Source of the DNA: Amblyomma americanum
Lineage: Eukaryota; Arthropoda; Arachnida; Ixodida; Ixodidae
Direction: 5' to 3'
DNA length: 64,000 nucleotides
NCBI RefSeq assembly: GCF_052857255.1
Contig: NC_135500.1
Coordinates: forward strand, 160,077,189-160,141,188
Of the stretch, positions 36,414-46,891 are shown in pieces. Both the position numbers and the translations under genes were made by a program. Positions within the stretch are counted from its first letter, which is position 1, and each line of letters begins with the position of its first letter. Under the pieces are notes generated by a model, which worked only from the letters and a program-made list of their open reading frames with translations, ran no database searches and had not been told where the DNA came from.

Positions 36414-37860
36414 CCATGCCGTTGGTGATGTCCGTCCTTTTCCTTGGATCAAGCAACGAAGCCAAGCGATGTGCATTACGTGGTACACCAGCACGTGTAG
36501 TTTGAATTTGGCTCTTTACAGTCACTGCAGCACGTCAACAACGGACATTGCGCGCTCACCAAGCTTGCTGTCTTCCTAATACCCTTGGTTTTGATTTTAT
36601 GGTTCTCATTGTGTGGAGCTTTAACCAAATAATTCCTGTTCGTTTGAAAACTGATATTGCTTCGCCTTGTCCTTGACATTGACCACGCTATTGACCATCA
36701 TGTTAATTAAATAGTAATTCGTGAATTTTCCCAATAGCCAACTAATATTATGATTTTTGTCGTAACTGACGCCCGTAGTGGCTGACAGTTTGTTAGTGAC
36801 ATGATTTATTTCTCTTTAGAGCTGTCTGTTTATAAAATTTTTTAAGAGGGTTCGGTGAAACACCCTGCATTTCTTAAAGAAGTTTAAAGGATGCAAATAG
36901 CTACTTTGGGGAACATTGCCCTTTATCGTATGTAAGCTCCATGCTCTGTCATTACAAAAGACTGCCGGTTTCAATGATCTCATTATGAACGGTAACAACA
37001 AAACATTATGCCGAACAAAATAATTTTTGAGGTTAAAAGAGATTATAGCACGGTTCAGAATATTCAATTCAGGAGAACTGCAATAGAAAAATGAACGCCA
37101 CACAGAAAAGAAGGCTCATACATAATGCTAAGAAGTGAACTTTTGTGATCCAAAAAGAAGCACATATGAAGTGGAATGAGGAAGACGACGGTGACAAAGA
37201 CAGAAGGTATGTTGTGTGAAAGCGGGCGATGAGAATTCGCTTCAGAGTGTAACATTGCAAAAAAGAAAGGAATAAAATTACTAAAATACAGAGGTGTAAA
37301 GGGCCAGTGAAAAAAAAAAACTAAGCAGAAAAAAGCTTAAAACGAGTCTAAAGCGATTTCGCAACATTAAGCTCTTGTCTTCTTTTGAATGTATTTGTAA
37401 AGATGATATCTCTAAAATTTCAGCACATTCAGTGGAATTACCTTTGCGAAAACAAGACTGGAAAAAAAGTATTATTGAGTGCTTATATAAAAAAAACTTT
37501 GCAAAAAAACTTCACTATATTCAGAAAGAGGCGCATAATCTATTTTTGCTCTGAAAAAAAATTGTATGAATCCTTTATCAGTGTTTGTTCAAAGTCCCAA
37601 AAATCAGGGTCGAAAACAATCTTGAGAAGAATCGTTGCCTGCCAAAAATCTATTGACATCCCTCCTTTACACACTTGAGGCGAGTGGAGCCTGGCGTTTC
37701 TTTAAATCTCTTGTATTCTTTGTTTCATACAGCTTTTGCGTTCAAGCGCCTTCTCGATCGCGGGAGGTATTTAAAAGGCGTATCAATAAATTGGCGGCAC
37801 TTCGTTCAGAATGCTTATATATTTAAAAAAAAATGATGTCGAATTGGAGTGGACAGCCTT
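36414..37860. other. spacer without recognisable gene
   Basis: Very AT-rich around 37260-37560. A 95-codon (36816-37103, minus) and a 97-codon frame (37385-37678, plus) carry no motif and are lysine/phenylalanine-rich, as expected from composition. Confidence 0.45.
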
Positions 37861-38000
37861 CCATGAAGCGCGTCTTCCAGCTGCCACCTCAGAGCTTTCT
37901 TCCTGTACCTACTGAGCTAACCCGGACGACCTCTCTAGAGTTGAGGGAGGACGAATTGACCGATATCTCGAAGTGGGAACAGTGTTAGTCCAATGTGTTA
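37861..38000 (-). mobile_element. tRNA-like dispersed repeat, copy 1
   Basis: On the minus strand TAGCTCAGTAGG (37908-37919) is a perfect polymerase III box A. The expected box B, about 45 nt further along, is decayed. The plus-strand part GACGAATTGACCGATATCTCGAAGT (positions 37950-37974) and its flanks match copy 2 at 38200-38250. The tRNA-like part therefore follows a shared 5' leader on the element strand. It could be a tRNA-derived SINE family other than A and B. Confidence 0.5.
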
Positions 38001-38100
38001 TAGAGAGCCCTCTAAGGTGGGGTAGATTTTTATTTCAACAGCGCAAGCACAACCATAAGGCTAAAAAAAAAAACAATACAGCTCCCACAGAAATTGCGTA

Positions 38101-38260
38101 GTTCAAAATGCGTCCTCGCCCTGGGTTCGAACACGGGTACACCGCCTCGTCAAAGCCATTGTTCTACCAGCGGAGCTATTCGGGATGGCTGGCATATTTT
38201 AGGGCGAGAGGGAATTGATCGGTAACTCGAAGTCGGAACGGTGTTGGTCGAATCTACTCG
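38101..38260 (-). mobile_element. tRNA-like dispersed repeat, copy 2
   Basis: On the minus strand a box A-like TAGCTCCGCTGG (38167-38178, one mismatch at the conserved A) is followed by a box B-like TGTTCGAACCC (38123-38133) at tRNA spacing. The plus-strand block GAATTGATCGGTAACTCGAA near 38211 aligns with copy 1. I could not fold it into a proper tRNA, so it is not called a tRNA gene. Confidence 0.5.
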
Positions 38261-38447
38261 ACAATGGGAGATTCCTCTTAACATTGTTCCAACAGTCATG
38301 ATATTTTAGTGAAGTGCTTGCTAGCGCTCGAAAGCCTGTTTTGTAGATATACGTAAGTCTATCGGAGGCTAATATACGCTGTATTATTCGTAGAGCGCAG
38401 CTTGAGCGAAACTTATCCACTGCTGACTAGAATCATATAAGGTCAAA
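38261..38447. other. spacer
   Basis: A short stretch without motif. A 73-codon minus-strand frame (38199-38420) runs through copy 2 and on into it. Confidence 0.4.
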
Positions 38448-38462
38448 GGGGGGGGGGGGGGG
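38448..38462. repeat. G15 homopolymer
   Basis: Fifteen consecutive G residues in otherwise AT-rich DNA. The length is likely variable and may be affected by sequencing error. Confidence 0.9.
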
Positions 38463-38770
38463 CTTATTTTGAATGAACCTCCTCAGGATTAGTTGAAATC
38501 TTCTTTCCTCTAATCCTTAGATACCACAACATATGAAATGCCTGCCTTTTCCTTCTAACAAACCAAAATGGTATAGAGATGTTTTGCACTTAAATATGAC
38601 GCAAAAGCCAGCGCGAGCTTCCACCCAACTTGGCTTGACGCAAACGGATCTATTTAGCAATTTTTCACAGGAATTGGAATTTAACAAGCGTCCTTTAAAC
38701 CTGCAAAACTCTAAAGCAATGTGTTTACTTGGGGATGTTGTGTACCGAAGCTGTCGATTCAGTCTGCAAC

Positions 38771-39182
38771 GCTGTTTCTTCTTTTTATTTCGAGAGTAGG
38801 GAATGTGGGAACATATTAAGCTGTGTATAAGCTGCTGCAGTTCATGGAAGCTATTCTCCCCCAGAAACCTGAGCAGGATGCGTCTCTCAGCGTTGTCCGT
38901 TAGACACAAAGACATGCTTTCCTCCCTAGTAGCTGCACGTTCAACTTCCCGTAATCGTCTGGTTCTTGTGGCTTGCACTCCTGGGCACGTCCATAAGGCG
39001 TGGCAGAGAGCCACCTCAGCGGCTGGTGTGTAACATTTAGGACATGCGCCCGGTTTCGCGTCTCCTTGAGAGACCGATCGGCACGTCACCGACGGACTAA
39101 GGATCGCCCCAGCCCTTATCCTTCTAGGAAACACCCCCTGTACACTCGTTAAGTTTAAGGGAGGCAGTAAGCAAACGGGAGA
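38771..39182 (-). pseudogene. LINE ORF2 C-terminal end with terminal zinc knuckle, copy 1
   Basis: The minus strand encodes the C-terminal end of a LINE replication protein: RRIRAG, then CPKCYTPAAEV and LCHALWTCPG, a CCHC-like knuckle seen at the end of many I/R1/Jockey-type proteins. SLCLTDN and FLGEN follow. A 5'-truncated copy of the same family lies on the plus strand at 46450-46891. There the frame ends in TGA followed by poly-A. Here that codon reads CGA (38790-38792), then the A-rich tail at 38771-38789. The 205-codon open frame (38517-39134) therefore runs about 90 codons past the real end into flanking DNA. The reverse transcriptase and endonuclease are absent, so the copy cannot move itself. 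The knuckle probably bound element RNA. Confidence 0.75.
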
Positions 39183-42110
39183 ATCAGGCTGCTTGTACTG
39201 CTCCTCGAAGAGGATGATATGATGGCAACAGCGGACCCGAGATCAAAAGGGAGACTAGGGGACGAGGCATTCGTTCTTGGGGCATGGTGTTTAAGGGCGT
39301 CTGCTTTCCTCTTCTCAACATTCTGAGCATATTATTGTGTCCAATGTGTCTGGAAGGTATTAATTATTTTCTAATTGAGAGCATGTATACCTGAGTGATG
39401 CTTATTCTCTTTGTAACTCTTTTGAGTTGTATAATTGCGACTATGGAGTCTCTTTACAAATTTGCTATCTTTTTTTATAGACTCAATCTCATCTAGGTTA
39501 GCAAAAAGCTTCATCACAAGCGGGTCTGTATATTTCTTAACGAACTCTCGTCGTCTTGTGACTCTAAATATGTCGCGTTGGTAGTCGCCATTCTTACGCC
39601 TTTTTGTATGACCGATGCGTCCGCTGAGTTTTACCCGTTCATTACTTATATCAGCCGCCATTTAAATTTTCAGCTGTGTCTTATGAAAATAATTTGGTTG
39701 TCTTGTTTTTTATTATTGTTCTGTATGGCCACAGAGGGGGCCTGAATTTTAGGTGCCTCTGCTGTTATATCCAATGCTCGTGGCATACTTTTTTAGATGA
39801 CTTGTTGCCTCTCAGTTTCTATTCTGATAAATCAGTGTATTCAAAATTTCATATTCATGGAGAATCTGGAGTAGTGTAAATTTTTTCACGCTCGTTATCA
39901 TGTGCATTTCTTTGCTAACTGTTGCTTACAGCTTTGCCCATGCCGTCTCGTCAGTCGATTTAACTAAGCTACTCTAGTATGCAGGGTTGACGTACTGAAC
40001 CTACAAGATGCCTTACCACCCCAGTCTTGGCTTCTCCTTGACTATATTATATTCGTTTGGTTAAGTGTAGTGTACTCGCTGCTGCCTTCTTTTTTCTATG
40101 AAGCCATTTTAATATACTGCCTGATTTACGTATGTCTAGGACGAGCACCCTCCGCTCTCCTGCATCTTGTAATGACTGGTTTTAATAATCTTCAGAGTGA
40201 AGTTTACAGCTTGCACTTTCTTCCGTTATTGCTATCCACGTGAATAAAGCTGAGGCATATGGCCACACTAGCAGAACCCCCTCGCGGACGTATATTCGTT
40301 CAGTTTGTTAAATGGTAGAAAAGATAAATAAATAGGAAGGAGTGTAAGACTGAACGTTGATGAACTACAATATTTGGAGACCTCTAATGAAGAAGGTCTT
40401 GCCTGTACGCAGGATCTGTACAACTTTCGTAATCTTCATGGGACTGTCCAAACTTTCCATGCTGTTAAACATTTTCGCATCGGACAGAATAGAATAAGCT
40501 TTTGCCACGTTCGTAGCCAACGCCGATCGTGCAAAAAAGCTGTGAGGTGACAGATGTATAACCTCTTGAACCAGGGCAATAAATCCTGTTTCTATGGCGG
40601 CATTTGACGAGAACACAGTCAGACGTGCATGATATTTTGCTTATATTGAATCCAACACAATGTGCGCGCTTTGACAAGGTGACTGATGCATTTGCAGGGT
40701 GCAAAAACTGGCGCAGGGGCTAAAAAATGTCGAGAAAATGCCCGAACAAAACGTTTACAGTGCGTCTCACGAAATCCGCACTTCTAGCAATTTAATCTTG
40801 CGCAGTGGGCTGCGACGAACTATGGGGAAGAGCATAAAACTGCACATTATTGAGCTTTGGTTTCAGATAAGCCCGCCCTGGTTAAGCAACTTGCTGAAGG
40901 CCCACAACTCGTAAATCAGGTCTCCATCCACGCATTCACAAAACGCGACTCCTGATCTGCACAGTTTTGAATATCAGGTTGCCCGGGTAGGAGCTCACAT
41001 TAAGGATAGACAAAACTCAATGGTGATGCTAGCAAACTGCAGAACAAGCTTTTGAACAAACATCTCATCGCAGAGTGCTGTTTGCGGCTTCCAAACTATT
41101 TCGATTGACGTAATTCGGGTGCGCTGAAAGTAAGTTTTACGAATGGGGCGAAAATTTCAACACTCAATTTATGAAAGAGAATCGACGCTTTTCACGAGTC
41201 AGTTTTGTTTGCGTTGTTACCCTACGGCCGTCAATACGTACGCGCCAGATGTATACAGCATTCTCGCCAGCTTCCTTACTCCGTAGGGATAAAACAACTT
41301 TTGCGGAACTCTGCAGTTCACTCTCTAAACTAAAACAAGAAGAGCGCTGTGTTCTTGCTTTTTTTTTCAAAGGAAGAAGTTTTCATTGTTGTTGCTGTGT
41401 TTTTTCTTCACAAACCTGTCGGAGTCATACGCAGGAACAATTCCAGCAAGCCCCTTAGCATGCACTTTTCTTGCGCAGCCAAACTGCTAACAATTTTTGC
41501 TTAACCACCCTTTTCTATGGTATCGTACTGTCCTGCGTGTACAACAATTTGATGCTTGTACCCACTTCTGTCTTGGTTCGGATTGCACAAATAGCAGGTA
41601 CAAACAGAATAAAATAGAAAAGCGTAACAAAATGCTTCTAGCAGGAAAGGACCAGATCTTTCTTCGAGTCGTTTGCTTATCGCAGCACTGGTCGCTGTCG
41701 TGCGGCCATCGTATGTTTAGGCTCTCAGAGCTTTAGTGTACGCAAGGGGAATCCAGCTTCCCACCATGGGGGCGGAGTCGGTGAGAGAGTAATTCTGGCT
41801 CGCTCTTACTGGCAATATTATTGCGGTGAGCGACCTGTGACGAATGCTGGCTCCCTCGTTCGGCAAAAGTAATGACTACGCACAGACTTTCTTTTGCCTT
41901 GCCATCGGTTTCGGTCGGTGGCCGTCGCGCCAAGTAAGAAGGGTCTGGCTCGTTGTGGCGGGAAAAACGCTGATGCCTCGAGAAGAGCACACCGAGAATA
42001 ACGGGAGCATTAGCGCTCCAGTCGCGCAGAAACCTTGACGAGCATCGAATGCTGATCGCTTCGGCTTTGCCGAGCGCTGGCTCGGAGCCCTAACCTTTGT
42101 GTTGTTGTCG
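39183..42110. other. spacer without recognisable gene
   Basis: A 96-codon basic frame (39371-39661, minus; MAADISNERVKLSG start) and an 83-codon frame (40365-40616, minus) have no known motif. 41740-42110 is GC-rich and CpG-rich, with a 125-codon minus-strand frame that is probably compositional. No TATA or Inr pair is evident there. Confidence 0.4.
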
Positions 42111-42673
42111 GAGGGAGTCATGCGGGGACCATCCCTGTCGAGAGCGGAAGTAGAACTCAGAGATAAGCAGATAGACAATGGGTGTGATGACGCAGTCGAA
42201 TGAGAAGAGACTATGCTGTTGTACGCATGCATAACTGGGAAAAATGCTGTCAAGAAAATGGGCAGCAGTGGCTCGTCTTGAAGAGCCCAAGGGAATCGCA
42301 GACATAGAGAGCAGTTAGATATGGGCTGATTCCAGTGGTTAATAATTGCATCGAAAATATACAGCGCTTACTCCGTGCTACACTAAAGCAGAATAGTGCA
42401 TTCGCTCTAGAATGAGGGCGAACGCGGCGTTGCAAATTACTGACAAATTTAGTGTCTAAGAGATATTGTAGTGGGACTAGATTTAGCTTATATCAAGCGT
42501 GTAGGCAACCACAATGAAATTTGGAATTACTTCTCAAGACAACGAAAACCTCTGACAAATAATTTTGCGAACCTTCAGCAGTTACAAGAAACTATTAAGG
42601 GTAGAAACCGTTGCGCAAAAAAAGACAAGCTGCTTTTTTATACCGGCTTATAAAACGACTATCAAACCATGCG
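42111..42673. other. spacer downstream of the Penelope-like relic
   Basis: This would be the 3' flank or UTR of the minus-strand element that follows. I see no terminal repeat or hammerhead-like motif, and frames are at most 71 codons. Confidence 0.35.
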
Positions 42674-43250
42674 CTAGCAAAGCGTATCAGACCGATATAA
42701 GAGCTTTTTTGGCAACAGAGCGACTGAAGGGCTACTCACACAGTCATCTTCCAACAAGGAAATCCATTCCGCTTCAATTATTTCTCGTGTTAAGCGGTTT
42801 TAGTGACATTTAATACCACACATTTTTTGAGGAGCGGTATGCAGTGACAAACCTATCCCACATATATCCCTTACATCACGTTCATGTTCCCGAAGCCTAT
42901 CGTTCAGGCAGCTGTCAGTTTGGCCTACATACTCCTTGCCACAGGAAAGGGGTATCTAGTATACGATATTTTCAATGGAATCAACAAATTTATTCTTATG
43001 TTTCTTCGTACAGCCAACCGCCTTTTTGAATTTAGAAAACTATTCATGCTGGCAAACACCTAGGTGTTCACGACGCAAAAGTTCAGTGAAATAAGCATAC
43101 GTATTTCAATCCGACACATAGGTGTGCGCTAGTGGTATTAGTGCCTTTCCTGGAAACTCTATCAGTTTTGTTTCGAACTTCTTCATATCAGCTGGGATAT
43201 ACTTTATGTTATCTTAATGCGGTGCTAACAACACTCTTGTAACTTGTTTT
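42674..43250 (-). pseudogene. Penelope-like element, GIY-YIG endonuclease relic
   Basis: About 190 codons in one minus-strand frame match the C-terminal part of a Penelope-like retroelement protein. IPLSCGKEYVGQT (42917-42955) is the GIY-YIG core, in which YVG stands for the second half of the motif. It is followed by CLNDRLREHERDV, carrying the conserved arginines and the R-x-x-E-H block. Later come TREIIEAEWI and CVSSPSV, which are also family blocks, after a small deletion. A GCTKKHKNKF segment lies just upstream. Five in-frame stops (43214-43216, 43106-43108, 43040-43042, 42956-42958, 42800-42802) but no frameshift show decay by point mutation. The final TAG is at 42674-42676. The enzyme nicks target DNA to prime reverse transcription. 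The reverse-transcriptase part is not preserved upstream. Confidence 0.8.
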
Positions 43251-45250
43251 TAATTTTATATGGGCCACTACAGTTAAACTACATTAAGAAGCTCTAAGTT
43301 ATGCTTTATCTTTAACGTTTGATTTTGTTTTTATCTAACTGCAGTAGCGTTCAAGCTACGCAAATGTGTCCCAGATGGCATATTGTTTTCATATAATATT
43401 GCACATAATGTTCGAATCAACCGCCCTTCATGAAAGTTCATGCAACACCAGAGAAGCCAACAATGCGAAAATACTTCAACTAGAAGAGAAGCTCCATACA
43501 CAGAACCAATGCGCTTATTCGCCGTTAAAGAAAGAAATGAGGGAAGACTAGAAGAAGCGCTCAGGATGCACGCTGTGAATGTGAAGGGCTAAAATTTTTT
43601 CAATCCCGTGCGGCTCCTTCTCATGGCATCCATCACGTTTCTCCGGCAGTCGGGCAACACAAATGTCCTCGCTATTTTCGGGTATTTTTTATTCAAAATT
43701 TTCTGAAATACACTACGTTTGGAACTGCAAGCAAACTCGTTTTTTGTCGACTTCTCAGTCGTATTTCGAAAAACTTCCCGAAGATTCTGCGTAGCTGAGA
43801 TCTCACTGTGGCACAATGCATAGTATGCGCGCTTGGCACCAGAGTAATATTCATGGTCTTTCGATAGGAGAAATCACTCACTGCAGAGATCACTCGATGA
43901 AAAAGCAAAATACCTTGTAACACAAGGAGAGGTGTCCACAACAAAGGCACAAGGAAGCTTTCTCGACATCAAATGTCGCAGATATCATCTTCTACAGTTC
44001 CCTGCACTCTGTGAACTGAAAGTCTTCTGCTACCTTACCTCAAATAGCAACGGTGCTATAAATCAGCGCCCTGGAAAAAAAGGCTTTATAAAGAAGCCAA
44101 ATTGTTCTTTTAGTTTTTGCCCTTCAACGGCTTCTTTTCTCTTTGTTGTTTTTTCTTCTTCATTTTATTTTCAAATTTGAAAATGAAACCCACTTTTCCA
44201 TGAGAGTACTTTCCAGTAATGTGTTGTCAAGGGCAAATACTTTACAATATAAAAAGTTCTTAGTTAAATCAGGGCTATCAAACACCAGGCTCACGGGCCA
44301 CATGGGGCGCGCCGGCATTGTAGGTTTAATCTTTTATTCCCAAATCTTGTACCATCTTCACGTGTAAGCTTCACCACCAGGCTTGATTTCAAACTCAGAT
44401 TGACAAAAATGTTACGTCCGCAGATGGCATTTTTTCTATTCGGAAAGTAAAAGAGGCAGGAATTACCCAATCTGCGTTACCTGAAGACTGAGGTCAGCTG
44501 CCTTCAAGAGAGTTCGAGGAGCTATGCACGATCGAATAGGCTGGAACACGTTTCAACTCTCAAGTCACCAGGACACGTTTTCCAGGAATCTTGGAGACAT
44601 TTTCCCAGATTTGCTCAGCATACAGGAGGAAAAATTAAAAATTCGGTTTCAACACTTCCGCAGCCTCTCCGAACAGTTCGAAATTTTCACTGTGCTCTTC
44701 GCTGTGTGAGTAGAAGGAATTGCAAATGCAGCTTATTGATCTTCAAACAAGCATCCCATTACGACAGAAGTTTGAAGACACAGGTATCCTGTAGTTTTAA
44801 ACCTTTTAAACATGATAATTTTTTCAACTCTGCGGCACCAAGCGACAAGGATCATTGCCATGTTCGGCAGCACATACTTGTGCGAGCACCTCTTATCTTT
44901 CTTGAAACTGAACAAATCCGTGCTGCGTTCAAAGGCAACACACGCCACCACAGAGCCACCATGTGAATCTTCTCCGCACAAGTCCTGACGCCGGATATTG
45001 CATCCCTTGTAGCTGATAAGGGTGGTAGACCTTCAGGCCGGCAGCATACTTAGCCCTTAAAGGCAATTCCTGATATTCAAAAATAAAACCTCTCCTAGAC
45101 AAATCTAATTATCTGTGTCGTCTTTTTTTGGTTAACACGCTGCATTGTTGGCGTTTTTCATACACCCCAACTCCCCGCCCACTTTCCCTTGTATTATTTT
45201 CAGGATTCCGGCCCACAGGAGACGAAATTTTCCGAATGCGGCCCACATAG
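43251..45250. other. spacer without recognisable gene
   Basis: An 85-codon and a 75-codon minus-strand frame overlap at 43589-43950. The second begins MCHSEISATQNL and is basic. Neither matches a family. AT-rich sequence with a few pyrimidine-rich tracts fills the rest. Confidence 0.4.
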
Positions 45251-45264
45251 CAATATGAGTTTGA

Positions 45265-45511
45265 TTGGTTTACGGTTTATGGTTTATGAGGGTTTAACGT
45301 CCCAAAGCAACTCAGGCTATGAGAGGCACCGTAGTGAAGGGCTCCGGAAATTTCGACCACCTGTGGTTCTTTACCGTGCACTGACATCGCACAGTACACG
45401 GGCCTCTAGAATTTCGCCTCCATCGAAATTAAACCGCAGCGGCCGGGTTCGAACCCGCGTCTTTCGGGCCGGCAGCCGAGCGCCATAACCATTCAGCCAC
45501 CGCGGCGGCTA
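45265..45511 (-). mobile_element. family B SINE, complete
   Basis: On the minus strand there is a tRNA-derived head with box A TGGCTGAATGG (45489-45499) and box B GGTTCGAACC (45446-45455). The body includes the GAAGGGCTCCGGAAATTTCG stretch on the plus strand near 45337, and the tail end has TTTGG/TTTAT units at 45265-45290. A target-site duplication of 14 bp with one mismatch flanks it (45251-45264 and 45512-45525, core GAGTTTGA). Family B shares part of its body with family A, in the region around the CGACCACCTG motif. The two families are probably related or have exchanged segments. Confidence 0.9.
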
Positions 45512-45525
45512 CAATAAGAGTTTGA

Positions 45526-46449
45526 GGCCTCTCGTGTAAGTACACGGGGCTAAATTGTCACAGTACCGTTCCGCAATGCGACATACTCTTCAGCCAGCGT
45601 AGGCACAGTTGTATCAGATCAGAATGCGCAGAGCCAGGTGTCCCCACATGTGCAGCAGTATTTATATAAAAAAGACACAACAAATATGGGAGCAGATGCA
45701 TGAACACGGTTACGAAAAAAACACTGTGTACAGAATTTTCGGAAAGCAGGCAGTCTTTGTCCCATGCTCCCAGCTTTGCCTCTGATTTCTTTAGCGCGCC
45801 TGCTGCGCTGTTCCTAGACTGGAGACCGTAACACGAACCCCAGTTCGCAATTCTGATTATTTCGGAGCAACAACAGCAGTATTATGCCCTTTGTAGTGGC
45901 AGTAGAGCCGGAAAATGTAACTGCTCTAACCATTCTGACACGGATTTCTGACATGGGGCGTATGCGCGCAAATTTAGTTTTGATTAATGGTCTCTTGGTA
46001 CACGAATTGACTGCTGATCCTTCTGTAGAGATTGTTTTGGCGCCCATAGAACTCTAAATTCTGAAAAGGTCAGCACAAGAGTTCTTTCAACTCTCTGGTG
46101 GTTTCAAGCAGTGGAAGAGAATAGCAGCCGTTCTTGCGAGCAGTTGCCTTGCGGTCGCAGAACATTTAACCACGGCTGTATGCTTGAAGGCACTTGAGCG
46201 CAGTGCTTATGACGATAAAACCAACATGTCAAGAAGAACACTTAGTTTGCAGTCAAAATGAAGATCGTTTTAATTCCAGAGTTAAAGTTTAACCTTTAAT
46301 ATGGCGAAAATTTGTCAGGAAGAAACGTCAAAGGCAAAAAAAAAGATAAAATATGCTTGGAACTCATATTTGGGCAAGAAAAAACTGGCTGCATGGAAAT
46401 TAGTTGCAACATTTAAAATTGCTTCTACCTCAATTTGTGTAAACAGACT
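45526..46449. other. spacer without recognisable gene
   Basis: One 77-codon minus-strand frame (45814-46047) without motif. Nothing else is recognised. Confidence 0.45.
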
Positions 46450-46891
46450 GCCTGCTACAAATTTTCTCCAGTACGAATAACTTAACGAGATTGTAGGAGG
46501 TATCCCTTAGAAGGATAAGGGCTGGCGCGACTCTTACCCAATCCGTGACATGCCGATGGAGCTCCCAAGAGAGTGCACTGCTCAGCACCTATCTCAAGTG
46601 TTCCTCGCAGGCCTCTGAGGTGGAATTTCGCCAGATTTTGTGGACGTGTCCAGAAAAGCAGGATTCAAGAAAAAGACGGTTATCAAAAGTTGGAATGTGC
46701 CATGTCCCTAAGGCAACAACAACAATATCATACGGCTGCAAGACACGAACACCTGCCCTTGTGTCCAACGGACAACACTAAGAACCGGAGCCTGCCAAGT
46801 TTTCTTGAAGAGATTAGGCTCTACGACATACTCTGTCATATTGGAAGCCTTTTCCTATGCCACATGGCAACTGTTTGAATTAAAAAAAAAA
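46450..46891 (+). pseudogene. LINE ORF2 C-terminal end, copy 2, with poly-A tail
   Basis: Same family as 38771-39182. RRIRAGATLTQSVTCR (from 46509) aligns with RRIRAGAILSPSVTCR of copy 1, and EVEFRQILWTCP with EVALCHALWTCP. The knuckle is damaged here: the first Cys and the His are gone. A stop lies just before RRIRAG, and the frame shifts once between about 46690 and 46750, after which PLCPTDNTKNRSL continues in the second frame to TGA (46876-46878). An A10 tail at 46882-46891 marks the 3' end. The copy is 5' truncated, typical of LINE insertion, and dead. Confidence 0.75.

Noticed and set aside
38101..38190. tRNA gene on the minus strand
   Set aside because: Box A and box B are present, but the acceptor and anticodon stems do not pair and the sequence is shared with a neighbouring repeat, so it is an element.
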